Shown here: positions 1 to 5,396 of the stretch, one piece after another | Layout: the number at the start of each line of letters is the position of its first letter | Position numbering within the stretch: position 1 is the stretch's first letter | Assembly (NCBI GenBank): GCA_013214985.1 | Contig: JABSRY010000200.1 | Location: forward strand, 1-5,396 | DNA length: 5,396 bases | Reading direction: 5' to 3' | Origin: Hyphomicrobiales bacterium | GTDB taxonomy: Bacteria > Pseudomonadota > Alphaproteobacteria > Rhizobiales > OSC116 | Notes under the pieces: generated by a model | Told to the model about the DNA's origin: nothing | What the model saw: only the letters and a program-made list of their open reading frames with translations | The model's database searches: none | Made by a program: the position numbers and the translations under genes

Positions 1-2766
1 ATTAGCATTCTCATTATTAGACCCGCAAAAGGAGAAAAAAAATTCCTCAATGTTCAAAGTGCAGATGGCACCACCCCAAAATGGGTTAGCTTTGCATTAA
101 CCAATTCAAGCAATAAACCGTTTAAGCGTTTATTGGTTGTTCCGCATTATGGCGGCGGTAATGATGGCTTGCTAATGCCAATTCTAAGCGGCACCAGAAT
201 AGTCCAACTTTATGCCTCTACGGGTACAAAACCCAGTTTACAAAAAATTAACGGAAAAGATGTTTTTCTACTAGAATTACCAGCCGATAAAACGGTAACA
301 TTTCTAGCGCGTGTCGGCGATGAAGTCCCAACCCTGCTTAACTTATGGGATGCCGATTCATATCAAAACAACTTAAGTTATTTACCCTTTTATCAAGGTT
401 TAATTATCGGTATTTTAACTTTGTTTGTCGTTTTGGTTTCTGGCTTTTTTATTGTTAAACGCGAAATTTTATTTGTAGTCGCCGTGGCCATTGGTTGGGG
501 CGCATTCCTCTATAATTTGCACGAGTTTGGGTTTTTAACCGCTGTTTTACCAGAAAATGCATATTTGTTGGCGCTCATTAGAGCGTTGTCAGAGCTAGCA
601 ATAACCAGTTTGCCTCTATTGTTAGTTTTTGCGTTCTTTAATAAAAACTACACGCTTAATCTTTCCAAATTAATTACTTTATCCCCCATCGCTATCGCTG
701 CCATTGGGTTTTTTATTGCGTTTTTATCACCATCTTTGGCGGCATCTATTGCACGTATAAATGCAATTTTAGTAGTCGTTGCAGGTAGCGCTATTATTTT
801 CAATCACTGGCCAACACATCAATTTTCAAAAGCAAAAACCTTTATACCCATATGGCTGTTTTTTTCAGTTTGGTCGGCTTTGCAAATTTTTATGGCGTTA
901 AACGCCGATATTTTATATCTCAATTTGCTAATCAGCGCCGTTTATATGATGTTTATGCTAATGGCCTTCATTGCACTGCTGCAAGATTTTACAGCAAATT
1001 TACAAACCGAAAATATTCAACCATCTTCACCTAGTTTAGTGCCAGAAGCTATCACCCAATCGGCCGATCAAAATACCCTACAATCCAATATACCCAACAT
1101 TGCCATTGCAGGCAGTGGGCAAGTGTTGTGGGAGTGGGATTTACTCGAAGGTGTCATTAAATGTGGCACAGAGCTAGATGATTTGTTGCATTATTATAGC
1201 GGCACAATGAGCGACTCAGTCCATAATTGGATCAATTATATACATATGCGCGACACCAAAAAGTTTGAAAATTTACTAACTGTAATCCTAGAAGAAGGCA
1301 ATTCCAGAATAGATCAAGATATCCGCCTACGTGCCGCAAGTGGCGAATATCTGTGGTTCGAATTACGCGCAGTGGCATTAACCGATGATGAAGGTTATCT
1401 AATTAGCTTTGTCGGCACGCTAAACGACGTAACCATTCGCAAAAGCTCCGAAGATAGATTGTTTCAAGATGCTGTGCATGATGGCTTAACGGGCTTGCCA
1501 AACAGGTCTCTTTTCTTTGATCGCTTATCCAGATCACTTGCCCGCGCAGACAACCAAGCAAACCCTTTGCCTGCACTCATATTGGTCGATATCGATAGGT
1601 TCAAAGCCATAAATGATAGTGTCGGCATTGCAGGCGGCGACAGTCTTTTAATGATGGTAGCCAGACGGCTCGAAAAAAATATTAAGGAAACAGATACCGT
1701 TGCACGCCTAAGCGCCGACCAATTTGCAATTATTTTAACCGAATATGACGATACCAAATTCGTTACAGATTTTGCCGAAAAACTACGCCAAATTATTGCC
1801 GAACCCATCATGTTAAACGATCGGGAAATCGTAATAACCACAAGCGTGGGTGTTGTCATGGCCGATAATAAAACCGAAAAAACCGAAGATTTATTGCTTA
1901 AAGCCGAAATAGCCCTAGGCGCCGCCAAAAAAATGGGTAACGACTCGGTAATATTATTTTCGAACGACCTGCAAATAGGCACAAGTGATCGCTTCACCCG
2001 TGAAAACGATTTAAGACAAGCCATTGCACGCAACGAGTTCGAAATGTTCTATCAGCCAATTATTTCATTAGAAACAATGCGGCCCGTTGGCTTCGAGGCG
2101 CTTATAAGGTGGCAACATCCAACCGAAGGTGAGATTTTACCAAGCGACTTTATCCAACTGGCCGAAGAAACGGGGCAAATCCACGAGCTTGGTGAGTTTG
2201 CTTTAACCCAAGCCGCAAAACAGCTTAATATATGGCAACGCACTTTTAGCCGCAGCGATCCGCTATTCGTCTCGGTGAATATGTCGAGTTTACAATTGTT
2301 CCAGCCAAAGCTGGTTGAGCAGGTGCAAGATGTATTAAACAGGTTTAACGTCATTAATAATACGCTCAAACTCGAAGTTACCGAATCATTAGTAATGAAA
2401 AATCCAGAGCTTGCCCGTCAAATTTTAACCCGCCTAAAAGACATTGGTGCAGGTCTAGCAGTCGATGATTTTGGCACAGGCTATTCTTCATTATCTTATC
2501 TGCATCATTTCCCATTTGATGTCATTAAAATAGACAGATCCTTCATAAGCGGCGAAAATTTCGGTGAAACACGACCAATCATCCTAAAAGCAATTATACA
2601 ATTAGCCCGTGATTTGGGGCTGAAAGTGGTAGCCGAGGGCGTCGAACATGACGAGCAAGCACATGAGTTAATAGATTTAGGCTGCGAATGGGTGCAGGGT
2701 TATCGTTTTGGTTTACCCATGACTGCAAAGGATAGCTTAAATTTCTTATCCGCCAACTTGGTTTAG
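1..2766 (+). CDS. Membrane sensor c-di-GMP phosphodiesterase: 7TMR-DISM-like / PAS / degenerate GGDEF / EAL (5' end outside window)
   Basis: This is predicted to be an inner-membrane enzyme that hydrolyses cyclic-di-GMP to pGpG in the cytoplasm. The frame is open from base 1 with no ATG before the TTG at 133, and that TTG lies inside the sensor domain, so the true start is upstream; 921 residues are visible. Order by visible residue: periplasmic beta-rich domain (about 1-125, with KWVSFALTNSSNKPF, like DISMED2); seven hydrophobic helices (about 131-327); polar linker; PAS (about 373-486, ending DVTIRK); GGDEF (about 491-650); EAL (about 665-915). The GGDEF motif reads SADQF (1711-1725) and the inhibitory-site position reads KETD (1684-1695) instead of RxxD, so cyclase activity and product inhibition are unlikely. 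The EAL domain keeps EAL (2095-2103), the Asn of VNMSS (2278), the Glu of LEVTES (2374), VDDFGTG (2461-2481), the Lys and Asp of IKID (2527, 2533), the Glu of AEGVE (2635) and QGYRFG. Activity is inferred from these residues. The physiological target is unknown. Confidence 0.93.
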   Translation: MSILIIRPAKGEKKFLNVQSADGTTPKWVSFALTNSSNKPFKRLLVVPHYGGGNDGLLMPILSGTRIVQLYASTGTKPSLQKINGKDVFLLELPADKTVTFLARVGDEVPTLLNLWDADSYQNNLSYLPFYQGLIIGILTLFVVLVSGFFIVKREILFVVAVAIGWGAFLYNLHEFGFLTAVLPENAYLLALIRALSELAITSLPLLLVFAFFNKNYTLNLSKLITLSPIAIAAIGFFIAFLSPSLAASIARINAILVVVAGSAIIFNHWPTHQFSKAKTFIPIWLFFSVWSALQIFMALNADILYLNLLISAVYMMFMLMAFIALLQDFTANLQTENIQPSSPSLVPEAITQSADQNTLQSNIPNIAIAGSGQVLWEWDLLEGVIKCGTELDDLLHYYSGTMSDSVHNWINYIHMRDTKKFENLLTVILEEGNSRIDQDIRLRAASGEYLWFELRAVALTDDEGYLISFVGTLNDVTIRKSSEDRLFQDAVHDGLTGLPNRSLFFDRLSRSLARADNQANPLPALILVDIDRFKAINDSVGIAGGDSLLMMVARRLEKNIKETDTVARLSADQFAIILTEYDDTKFVTDFAEKLRQIIAEPIMLNDREIVITTSVGVVMADNKTEKTEDLLLKAEIALGAAKKMGNDSVILFSNDLQIGTSDRFTRENDLRQAIARNEFEMFYQPIISLETMRPVGFEALIRWQHPTEGEILPSDFIQLAEETGQIHELGEFALTQAAKQLNIWQRTFSRSDPLFVSVNMSSLQLFQPKLVEQVQDVLNRFNVINNTLKLEVTESLVMKNPELARQILTRLKDIGAGLAVDDFGTGYSSLSYLHHFPFDVIKIDRSFISGENFGETRPIILKAIIQLARDLGLKVVAEGVEHDEQAHELIDLGCEWVQGYRFGLPMTAKDSLNFLSANLV

Positions 2767-2769
2767 CCA

Positions 2770-2781
2770 ATGCTTAAGCAT
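2770..2781. repeat. 12-bp perfect palindrome at the convergent EAL-protein/yqgE junction
   Basis: ATGCTTAAGCAT is its own reverse complement. It spans the last four bases of the 7-bp gap between the two stop codons plus the last codons of yqgE (His-Ala-stop). With no loop and no T-run it is not an intrinsic terminator. Because much of it encodes the conserved C-terminal Gly-His-Ala of YqgE, coincidence is the simplest explanation. Confidence 0.35.
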
Positions 2782-3406
2782 GCCCCGGTATGTTGGATAC
2801 CGATAAATAGTTTTCAGGTTTAATACCAAGTAATTGCATGCTTTTTTCATATTTCTGCGCATATTCATGGTTAAATATAATGTCGTCATCCGCATCAACC
2901 ACTAACCAACTATTTTCGGCAATTTCATCTTCCAATTGGTTTGCCCCCCAACCCACATAACCAATAGCAAAACAAATTTGTTCAGGGCCTTTGCCTAACG
3001 ATATATCCGATAAAATAGCAGTGGTTGAGGTCATTGAAATTGTTTTAGAAATATGAATAGTATGTTCATCAAGGTCATATTCTTGGCTATGTAATATGAA
3101 GCCTCGGTTATGCTCAACGGGTCCACCATTTAAAACAGGTATTTCAAACAGTTGCGGCGGCATTTTTATAGAGTTTTTAACAATCTTCGCCGCATCACCT
3201 TCATGCTTTTTAAGGGCATCAATGTCAAATTCGGGCAAATTCAAATGGGTAAGTGTGTCGCCAATGGTCAAATTTTCCGATGGTGAGTTGACAATTAATC
3301 CTAAGCTGCCATTTTCATTATGCGAGCAAATATAAATAACCGCCCTATTAAAATTAGGATCTTTGATATTAGGTAATGCAATCAGTAATTTATTGGCTAA
3401 TTTCAC
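2774..3406 (-). CDS. yqgE: YqgE/AlgH family protein (UPF0301)
   Basis: This is a small, probably cytoplasmic protein of the widely conserved YqgE/AlgH family. The family has been linked to alginate regulation in Pseudomonas, but no enzymatic activity is established, so the role remains open. The 210 residues include the hallmark N-terminal block LLIALPNIKDPNFNRAVIY (7-25) followed by GSLGLIVN (33-40), then NGGPVEHNRGFILHS (93-107), GYVGWGANQLEDEI (149-162) and the C-terminal PGHA. There is no signal peptide or membrane helix. The length is slightly above that of enterobacterial homologues because of an insertion at about 61-90. The start is GTG: in-frame codons upstream run to a TGA at 3433-3431 with no other usable start, and a GAGG sits five bases before the GTG. 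The gene is divergent from the secreted Dsb-like gene and convergent with the EAL gene, seven bases from its stop, so it is probably monocistronic. Confidence 0.95.
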   Translation of the reverse strand: MKLANKLLIALPNIKDPNFNRAVIYICSHNENGSLGLIVNSPSENLTIGDTLTHLNLPEFDIDALKKHEGDAAKIVKNSIKMPPQLFEIPVLNGGPVEHNRGFILHSQEYDLDEHTIHISKTISMTSTTAILSDISLGKGPEQICFAIGYVGWGANQLEDEIAENSWLVVDADDDIIFNHEYAQKYEKSMQLLGIKPENYLSVSNIPGHA

Positions 3407-3411
3407 ACATG

Positions 3412-3417
3412 CCTCAC
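3412..3417 (-). promoter_or_regulatory. Ribosome binding site of yqgE (decides the GTG start)
   Basis: On the minus strand GTGAGG ends five bases before the GTG start at 3406, which is good Shine-Dalgarno spacing. An ATG at 3410-3408 is out of frame, would give only six codons (MCEISQ) and is a single base from the GAGG, too close to compete well. This supports GTG as the true initiator. Confidence 0.6.
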
Positions 3418-3447
3418 AAAAGTTTGATTTTCATATTACTTAAAAAT

Positions 3448-3477
3448 ATCATAAGGCTAAATTAGAGAATAAATCAA
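3448..3477 (-). promoter_or_regulatory. Candidate sigma-70-type promoter for yqgE
   Basis: Read on the minus strand, TTGATT (3477-3472) is followed after 18 bases by TATGAT (3453-3448). These match the -35 and -10 consensus at four and five of six positions. Transcription would begin near 3441, giving a leader of about 35 bases before the GTG start. The region is very AT-rich, so chance matches are easy. On the plus strand I see only isolated -10-like hexamers (such as TAAAAT at 3495-3500) with no convincing -35. Confidence 0.4.
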
Positions 3478-3537
3478 CTCATTAAATTAAGTGTTAAAAT
3501 TTGATGCTGTCAAAAATAATGGAATGAAGTAAATATT

Positions 3538-4353
3538 ATGAGAATATTATTAGTCACTATCGGCGTGCTTTTAAGTTTTACCAGTAGTTTTTTGGGTTTT
3601 ATAAGTATGGCTTCTGCACAAAATGGCCTAATAAGCGATTGGCAATTATCCGAATTTAGCGGAGCACGCGCACATATTTTGCAGGCAGACGCCCAAAAAA
3701 TCAGCATTGCAATAGAAATAAACATTTCAAAAAACTATAAAACCTATTGGAAATCGTCAGGCAGCACAGGCATAGCCCCAATCGTAGTAATAACAGGCAC
3801 TAATGTAAATGCAGATGTCATAACGCTTAATTTTCCACACCCAGGAAAGTTCATAAATAAATACGGCGAAACTTGGGGCTATAAGGATAGGACTATACTG
3901 TTCGTAGAAACATCTAGAAAAGCAGAAGATAAACAAACAAAGCTAGAGTTACAGCTCCACTATGCGGTTTGCGATGTTATCTGCTTGCCAGTAAGCGCAC
4001 AGTTTAACTTAGGACTTAATGGCGGAAAACTAGCAAAAACCAGTTCCTATATAGAATTTTATGGCTATTCGTCCAAAATCCCAAAACATATACCGCAGGC
4101 AGAAACTATTATAAAATCAGCATCAATCGATAAAAATAACATTTTAACACTAAATATAAGCGAAGCATTAACCAATGATGTGTTCATCACAGATGTTAAA
4201 AAGCGCTTTTATCAAGTCCGTTCAACCAATCCAAAACAGCTGAAGTATAATATATTGGGTGTTACTATCGATGATGACTATAAGAATAATCCCCTAAATA
4301 TTCAATATGCCCAAAGTGGCAAAAGTTACAAATTAGAAATTATGGTAGACTAA
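3538..4353 (+). CDS. Secreted DsbD N-terminal-domain-like protein (stand-alone DsbD-alpha-type)
   Basis: This is a predicted periplasmic thiol-disulfide protein related to the N-terminal (alpha) domain of the disulfide reductase DsbD. The 271 residues start with a Sec signal peptide: Arg2, a hydrophobic stretch to about residue 22, and a likely cut after Ala27 in MASA|Q. The mature part has the immunoglobulin-like features of the family, including YKTYWKSSGSTGIAP, WGYKDRTIL and YAVCDVICLPV with Cys145 and Cys149 in a CxxxC pair, the probable redox-active cysteines. No transmembrane DsbD-beta region or thioredoxin-like gamma domain (CxxC) follows: the protein ends after a C-terminal beta-rich extension. 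Its electron donor must therefore be encoded elsewhere, or it may have a different role. The ATG at 3538 is preceded by GAAG (3526-3529, eight bases away), a weak ribosome site. It is divergent from yqgE and its stop lies one base from the convergent rnhA stop. Family assignment is from motif recognition; reductant and substrate are unknown. Confidence 0.82.
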   Translation: MRILLVTIGVLLSFTSSFLGFISMASAQNGLISDWQLSEFSGARAHILQADAQKISIAIEINISKNYKTYWKSSGSTGIAPIVVITGTNVNADVITLNFPHPGKFINKYGETWGYKDRTILFVETSRKAEDKQTKLELQLHYAVCDVICLPVSAQFNLGLNGGKLAKTSSYIEFYGYSSKIPKHIPQAETIIKSASIDKNNILTLNISEALTNDVFITDVKKRFYQVRSTNPKQLKYNILGVTIDDDYKNNPLNIQYAQSGKSYKLEIMVD

Positions 4354-4378
4354 TTCAAGCATTTTTAACGGCTTGAAT
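4353..4378. repeat. Inverted repeat (8-bp stem, 10-nt loop) at the convergent Dsb-like/rnhA junction
   Basis: ATTCAAGC (4353-4360) and GCTTGAAT (4371-4378) are perfect reverse complements separated by 10 bases, placed exactly where the two stop codons meet. RNA from either strand could fold the hairpin. Neither side is followed by a T-run, so it is not a canonical intrinsic terminator. It could protect 3' ends or weakly slow polymerase, or be chance: the right arm lies in the codons for Ile-Gln-Ala of RNase HI. Confidence 0.4.
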
Positions 4379-4807
4379 AGCCCCCGTTGCTAATTGATCA
4401 GCCCGCTCATTGCCAGGGTTCCCAGCATGGCCTTTAACCCAGCGCCAGTCAATATTGTGCCGTTTAGTAGCATCATCTAATGCTTTCCACAGCTCAACAT
4501 TTTTAACTGGTTTTTTAGCCGCAGTGCGCCAATTGCGGGCTTTCCACCCATCCATCCACTTATTAATGCCATCTTTTACATAAACACTATCGGTATATAA
4601 AATAATGTCACAAGGCCGTTTAAGCACATTAAGTGCTTCAATGGTGGCGGTTAATTCCATACGGTTATTGGTGCTGTCAGGCGCATAGCCACTTAGTTCA
4701 CGTTCTTTGCCATTATAACTCATAAACACCCCCCAACCACCAGGGCCTGGGTTGCCGCTACATGCACCATCGGTGTAGATTATTACTTTATTTACAACTT
4801 CATTCAT
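4355..4807 (-). CDS. rnhA: Ribonuclease HI
   Basis: This enzyme cleaves the RNA strand of RNA:DNA hybrids (EC 3.1.26.4), removing R-loops and replication primers in the cytoplasm. The 150 residues are the usual length and form a single RNase H fold. The catalytic set is complete: Asp13 in YTDGACSGNPGPGGWG, Glu51 in NNRMELTA, Asp73 in LYTDSVYV, His127 in GHAGNPGNERAD and Asp137. Each is offset by three from E. coli Asp10, Glu48, Asp70, His124 and Asp134. The basic handle region of bacterial type 1 enzymes is present (about 82-102, WMDGWKARNWRTAAKKPVK). The ATG at 4807 is three bases past the thrB stop, with GAG of the upstream gene's last codon six bases before it. It is thus probably co-transcribed and translationally coupled with thrB and has no promoter of its own in view. 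The protein ends at the usual point, with no extra domain. Confidence 0.97.
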   Translation of the reverse strand: MNEVVNKVIIYTDGACSGNPGPGGWGVFMSYNGKERELSGYAPDSTNNRMELTATIEALNVLKRPCDIILYTDSVYVKDGINKWMDGWKARNWRTAAKKPVKNVELWKALDDATKRHNIDWRWVKGHAGNPGNERADQLATGAIQAVKNA

Positions 4808-4810
4808 AAC

Positions 4811-5396
4811 TTACTCAATACCATATTCGCCATAATGTTTAATGCTCTGATGAAAACGCAAATTTCTAATATATTCATCAGGTTTTTTAGGGATAACCAA
4901 AGCATCTTCTGGTACATTAATCCAATCATAAAGCCTTGTTAATAAAAATCGAATTGCCGCACCACGGCATAATATCGGCATGGCATCAAGTTCTGCTTGG
5001 CTTAGTTTCCTAACGCTCTGATATCCTCTAAAAAACGCTCGCACTTTGGTCGAGTTTAATTCGCCATTTTTTTCAAAACACCATGCATTTATTATGATGG
5101 CTATTTCATAAGCATAAGTATCATTACAGGCAAAGTAAAAGTCGATAATACCCGACAATTCGCCTTGCTTAAAAAACACATTATCGGGGAATAAATCAGC
5201 ATGGATAATACCATCGGGTAAATTTTGCGGCCAATTTTCATCCAAATAATCAAGCTCATCACTCAAGAATTTAGTTAATCCTTGGCGTAAATCAGGCGCA
5301 ACCTTGTCAATGTCAGGGCCACATTGTTTAAATAAAGGTAGCCAGTCTTTTTGGCTTAAAGCATTGGCGCGATGTTTGGTAAAGCTACTGGCTTTT
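4811..5396 (-). CDS. thrB: Homoserine kinase, APH-fold type (5' end outside window)
   Basis: This enzyme phosphorylates L-homoserine with ATP to O-phospho-L-homoserine (EC 2.7.1.39), the step before threonine synthase. The protein has the aminoglycoside-phosphotransferase (protein-kinase-like) fold used by alphaproteobacteria and pseudomonads rather than the GHMP fold of E. coli ThrB. The frame is open from the right edge of the window: 194 C-terminal residues are visible, and about 120-130 N-terminal residues with the nucleotide-binding lobe are missing if the usual length of about 320 holds. The catalytic loop HADLFPDN is at 5203-5180, and the metal-binding Asp is in IDFYFACND (Asp codon at 5143-5141). 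The family signatures NAWCFE, RGAAIRFLLTRLYDW and EYIRNLRFHQSIKHYGEYG follow. A TTG at 5266-5264 is not the start, since the preceding residues (for example HRANALSQKDWLPLF) are typical ThrB sequence. rnhA begins three bases after the stop, indicating an operon whose promoter is off the window. Confidence 0.95.
   Translation of the reverse strand, partial: KASSFTKHRANALSQKDWLPLFKQCGPDIDKVAPDLRQGLTKFLSDELDYLDENWPQNLPDGIIHADLFPDNVFFKQGELSGIIDFYFACNDTYAYEIAIIINAWCFEKNGELNSTKVRAFFRGYQSVRKLSQAELDAMPILCRGAAIRFLLTRLYDWINVPEDALVIPKKPDEYIRNLRFHQSIKHYGEYGIE

Larger units (their letters stand above)
3407..3537. other. Divergent intergenic region between yqgE and the Dsb-like gene
   Basis: This 131-bp, strongly AT-rich spacer is the only real intergenic region in the window and must hold the 5' control elements of both flanking genes. 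Besides the yqgE promoter candidate and ribosome sites, I see no long inverted repeat, riboswitch-like structure, tRNA-like sequence or convincing operator. Confidence 0.7.

Noticed and set aside
34..42. A-run near the left edge as a possible slippage or frameshift site
   Set aside because: The frame is intact on both sides and translates to plausible domain sequence; a run of this length is common in AT-rich genomes.
133..135. TTG at 133 as the start of the EAL protein
   Set aside because: The frame is open without a stop to base 1, and the residues before 133 fit the periplasmic DISM-like domain. Starting here would remove the signal peptide and leave half a domain.
1464..2033. A 189-residue open frame on the minus strand opposite the GGDEF domain
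   Set aside because: The translation is rich in Ser, Arg and Leu without recognisable domains, and it lies entirely antisense to a strongly conserved coding region; it is a shadow frame.
2052..2369. A 105-residue open frame on the minus strand opposite the EAL domain
   Set aside because: It is antisense to conserved EAL motifs, has no family resemblance and no ribosome site that I can see; it is a shadow frame.
3495..3500. TAAAAT as a -10 box for the Dsb-like gene
   Set aside because: No acceptable -35 hexamer lies 16-18 bases upstream, and such hexamers are frequent in this AT-rich spacer, so a promoter cannot be placed with any confidence.
3510..3725. A 71-residue minus-strand frame over the start of the Dsb-like gene
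   Set aside because: It overlaps the signal peptide coding region of the Dsb-like gene in antisense. Its hydrophobic look comes from the complementary composition of that signal sequence.
5264..5266. TTG at 5266 as the start of the homoserine kinase
   Set aside because: The frame continues upstream to the window edge with recognisable ThrB sequence, so the gene is cut by the window, not short.

Overview
The window looks like ordinary, tightly packed chromosome from an AT-rich alphaproteobacterium, most likely Hyphomicrobiales (Rhizobiales). This rests on the aminoglycoside-phosphotransferase-type homoserine kinase (ThrB) directly followed by rnhA, the alphaproteobacterial style of YqgE, and a stand-alone DsbD-alpha-like periplasmic protein in the same neighbourhood. 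I recall this grouping from rhizobial and Brucella-type genomes but could not check it. The base composition is well below the GC content of most free-living rhizobia. That would suit a host-associated or otherwise reduced lineage, but the genus cannot be named from the sequence.

Layout, left to right. From base 1 to 2766 (+) is a large cyclic-di-GMP signalling protein whose start lies outside the window. It has a periplasmic 7TMR-DISM-like domain, seven membrane helices, PAS, a degenerate GGDEF (SADQF) and a fully conserved EAL domain. Seven bases later, convergent to it, is yqgE (2774-3406, -), with a GTG start. A 131-bp divergent intergenic region (3407-3537) carries a plausible sigma-70-type promoter for yqgE. 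From 3538 to 4353 (+) is a secreted DsbD N-terminal-domain-like protein with a CxxxC pair. One base later, again convergent, is rnhA (4355-4807, -). Three bases upstream of rnhA in the same orientation is thrB (4811 to beyond 5396, -), cut by the right edge.

The genes fall into three transcription units: the c-di-GMP phosphodiesterase gene, yqgE, and the secreted Dsb-like gene, plus a thrB-rnhA operon arriving from the right. ThrB makes O-phosphohomoserine for threonine synthesis and RNase HI removes RNA from RNA:DNA hybrids. Their pairing is positional, not a shared pathway. YqgE has no settled biochemical role. The secreted protein probably belongs to periplasmic thiol-disulfide chemistry. 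The EAL protein probably lowers c-di-GMP in response to a periplasmic signal.

There are no tRNA or rRNA genes, CRISPR arrays, insertion sequences, phage genes or integration scars, and no stretch over 300 bp lacks a gene. I found no clearly new multi-gene system. The points worth a second look are the sensory EAL protein with its inactivated cyclase domain, the isolated DsbD-alpha module, and the extremely short convergent junctions.
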